The translations under genes and the position numbers were made by a program. Below the pieces are notes generated by a model. It searched no databases. It was not told the DNA's origin and saw only the letters and a program-made list of their open reading frames with translations. From Scenedesmus sp. ARA3 (Eukaryota; Chlorophyta; Chlorophyceae; Sphaeropleales; Scenedesmaceae), in the NCBI GenBank assembly GCA_004335835.1, contig RWJK01000570.1, positions 4,908-36,351 on the forward strand: a stretch of DNA of 31,444 bases, written 5' to 3'. Numbering within the stretch: position 1 is the first letter of the stretch; each line of letters opens with the position of its first letter. Below, piece after piece: positions 30,725-31,444 of the stretch.

Positions 30725-30839
30725 GCCGCCATTCAAGCAGCAGGGCAAGCCCAAGCAGCAGCAGGGGCCTCCAGGGGAGCCCAAGCAGCCGCTTCGGCCC
30801 CGAGCTGAGGGCGGCAGGAAGCGCCGGCCTAAGAAGTGA
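28051..30839 (+). CDS. EFG1: rRNA-processing protein EFG1
   Basis: Exons 28051-28120, 28241-28311, 28632-28751 and 28980-30839 join in phase into about 706 residues. The ATG at 28051 sits in a GCCACCATG context and the product begins MKHKNMAKGRLLGPRQ. The Efg1 family core is clear: KLRSFKNQIRGIERLLRK, EDLEPRVRAAKEQQ, REKRLATKYHKIRFFERVKV, and DLQYVLHFPKGERYVSLFKQ. In yeast the protein acts in the nucleolus in early 18S/40S maturation, and the same role is expected here. Yeast Efg1 is only about 230 residues. Here some 450 extra residues follow: Ala and Gln tracts, acidic blocks (DDDDDLLDEGDDFF; ESDDDEEEDEEGIEDI), a 9-residue KPRQQQFGD-type repeat and a basic end (GGRKRRPKK) that may serve nucleolar targeting. 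Starting instead at 28449 would translate intron 2 as polyCys and is wrong. Confidence 0.92.
28531..28626 (+). repeat. Pure (GCT)32 tract abutting EFG1 exon 3
   Basis: Thirty-two uninterrupted GCT units end five bases before exon 3 (tract, then TCCAG, then GAGGACCTG). It is the longest perfect microsatellite in the window and takes the place of the pyrimidine tract of intron 2. Confidence 0.97.
28761..28828 (+). repeat. 12-bp CTTGCAGGAACG array in EFG1 intron 3
   Basis: Five to six near-identical 12-13-base units begin ten bases after the exon 3 donor (GTGCGG). Each contains TTGCAG followed by G, the same form as real 3' splice sites in this window. Confidence 0.92.
28931..28937 (+). promoter_or_regulatory. 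Branch-point-like TACTAAC in EFG1 intron 3
   Basis: A perfect TACTAAC lies 42 bases before the exon 4 acceptor (ATGTTGCAG, boundary 28980). It matches the strongest known branch-point consensus. Confidence 0.6.
30532..30690 (+). repeat. EFG1: 27-bp tandem repeat in EFG1 coding sequence
   Basis: About six units of roughly 27 bases encode variants of FGDKPRQQQ (FGGKSWQQQ, SDDKPRQQQ, FGEKPRQQQ, FGDKPRQQQ twice, FGQKSQQQ). The central units are almost identical at the base level, a sign of recent expansion. Confidence 0.9.
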
Positions 30840-30967
30840 TGTGCTGCTGCTGGGCTGCTGCAACTGCTGGGTTTTAGCACAGGCTGGGCGCAGCACGTGC
30901 CCTCCCTTCATAAAAATGGGCTGCTATGACGTCAGTTTGCGTCTCAGGATCAGCCTCTCCAGGGTTT

Positions 30968-30972
30968 TGTAA
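30968..30972 (+). terminator. TGTAA poly(A)-type signal of EFG1
   Basis: The first TGTAA after the EFG1 stop lies about 130 bases downstream. TGTAA is the usual poly(A) signal in chlorophyte algae. Others follow at 31283-31287 and 31438-31442, so the true 3' end is uncertain because the region is duplicated. Confidence 0.5.
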
Positions 30973-31016
30973 CAGGTTATGTAGGGTTCATGCTTATGCT
31001 GAGGTTTGGTTGAGGT

Positions 31017-31260
31017 TTCAAGCAGCAGGGCCCTGCAGGGGAGCCCAAGCAGCCGCTGCGGCCCCGCGCTGAGGGCGGCAGGAAGCGGCGGCCGAAGAAG
31101 TGATGTGCTGCTGCTGGGGCTGCTGCAACTGCTGGATCTTGACTTACCAGCATATGCTGGGCGCGGCACATGCACTGCATGTTGAAGTGGGCTGCTACGG
31201 CGTCAGTTTGCGTCTCAGGGCTGGAGTTTTCACTGAAAGCTGTTGGCAACAGGCCATGCA
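31017..31260 (+). repeat. Duplicated EFG1 3' end: last codons, stop and 3'UTR
   Basis: The segment from about 30735 to 31000 recurs at about 31017-31280. The copy includes the codons for GEPKQPLRPRAEGGRKRRPK, the TGA stop, the CTGCTGCTGGG 3'UTR start, and later blocks such as GTCAGTTTGCGTCTCAGG and CATGCTTATGCTGAGG. A roughly 20-base internal part of the coding end is missing in the copy. It lies beyond the real stop and so is not translated as part of the main protein. Confidence 0.9.
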
Positions 31261-31444
31261 GGGTTCCATGCTTATGCTGAGGTGTAAACGTAAGACTTCT
31301 TGTGTCAACGCGTAGTAGGATGGGGATGAGTTCTTCCGATAGAGCTCTCAGGCCCAGGCCTGCCCTTGTCCTTCTCTACTGTACGCACGGAAGAGCATAG
31401 GCTCAAGCAGGCTTGCCTGCCTCCGACGCGTAGGACTTGTAACT

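Overview
The window looks like nuclear DNA of a green alga, probably a chlorophyte of the Scenedesmus/Tetradesmus kind. This is an inference from style, not a match. The genes have several exons with GT-AG introns, and TGTAA poly(A)-type signals follow the one plus-strand gene. Both coding and non-coding DNA are saturated with CTG/CAG trinucleotide runs, which give long Ala, Gln and Ser tracts in the proteins. No tRNA, rRNA, CRISPR array, transposon gene or bacterial operon was seen.

I assembled five genes by joining open frames at splice sites whose phases agree. Left to right: (1) minus, 838-6628, a paired EF-hand protein with a roughly 1,060-residue low-complexity tail; (2) minus, 8832-15879, a 12-helix major facilitator of the Spinster-like type with a roughly 600-residue N-terminal extension; (3) minus, 18866-20198, a small protein with a signal peptide and an acidic Asp-Gln repeat; (4) minus, 23920-27479 (5' end unresolved), a dual-specificity phosphatase with a Gln/Ser-rich tail; (5) plus, 28051-30839, the rRNA-processing protein EFG1. 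Genes 4 and 5 are head to head. The intervals 1-837, 6629-8700, 15880-18865 and 20199-23919 hold no gene I can support. The five genes do not form an evident pathway.

The most unusual feature is a recurring architecture. In all five genes one or more exons have partial tandem copies of their edge. An upstream copy carries the exon's 5' part with its 3' splice site; a downstream copy carries the exon's 3' part with its 5' splice site (or the stop codon and 3'UTR for last exons). The transporter is extreme: five extra acceptor copies before exon 2, two extra donor copies after exon 3, four acceptor copies before and at least three donor copies after exon 4, and one copy on each side of exon 5. 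The phosphatase has its catalytic P-loop exon edge three times. Around two dozen decoy splice sites result.

A second pattern overlaps the first. Trinucleotide runs read CAG on the sense strand just after donors and CTG on the sense strand just before acceptors, so the two ends of several introns are complementary. A pure (GCT)32 tract ends five bases before an EFG1 exon. Whether this regulates splicing or only reflects tandem duplication and pyrimidine-tract selection cannot be decided from sequence alone.
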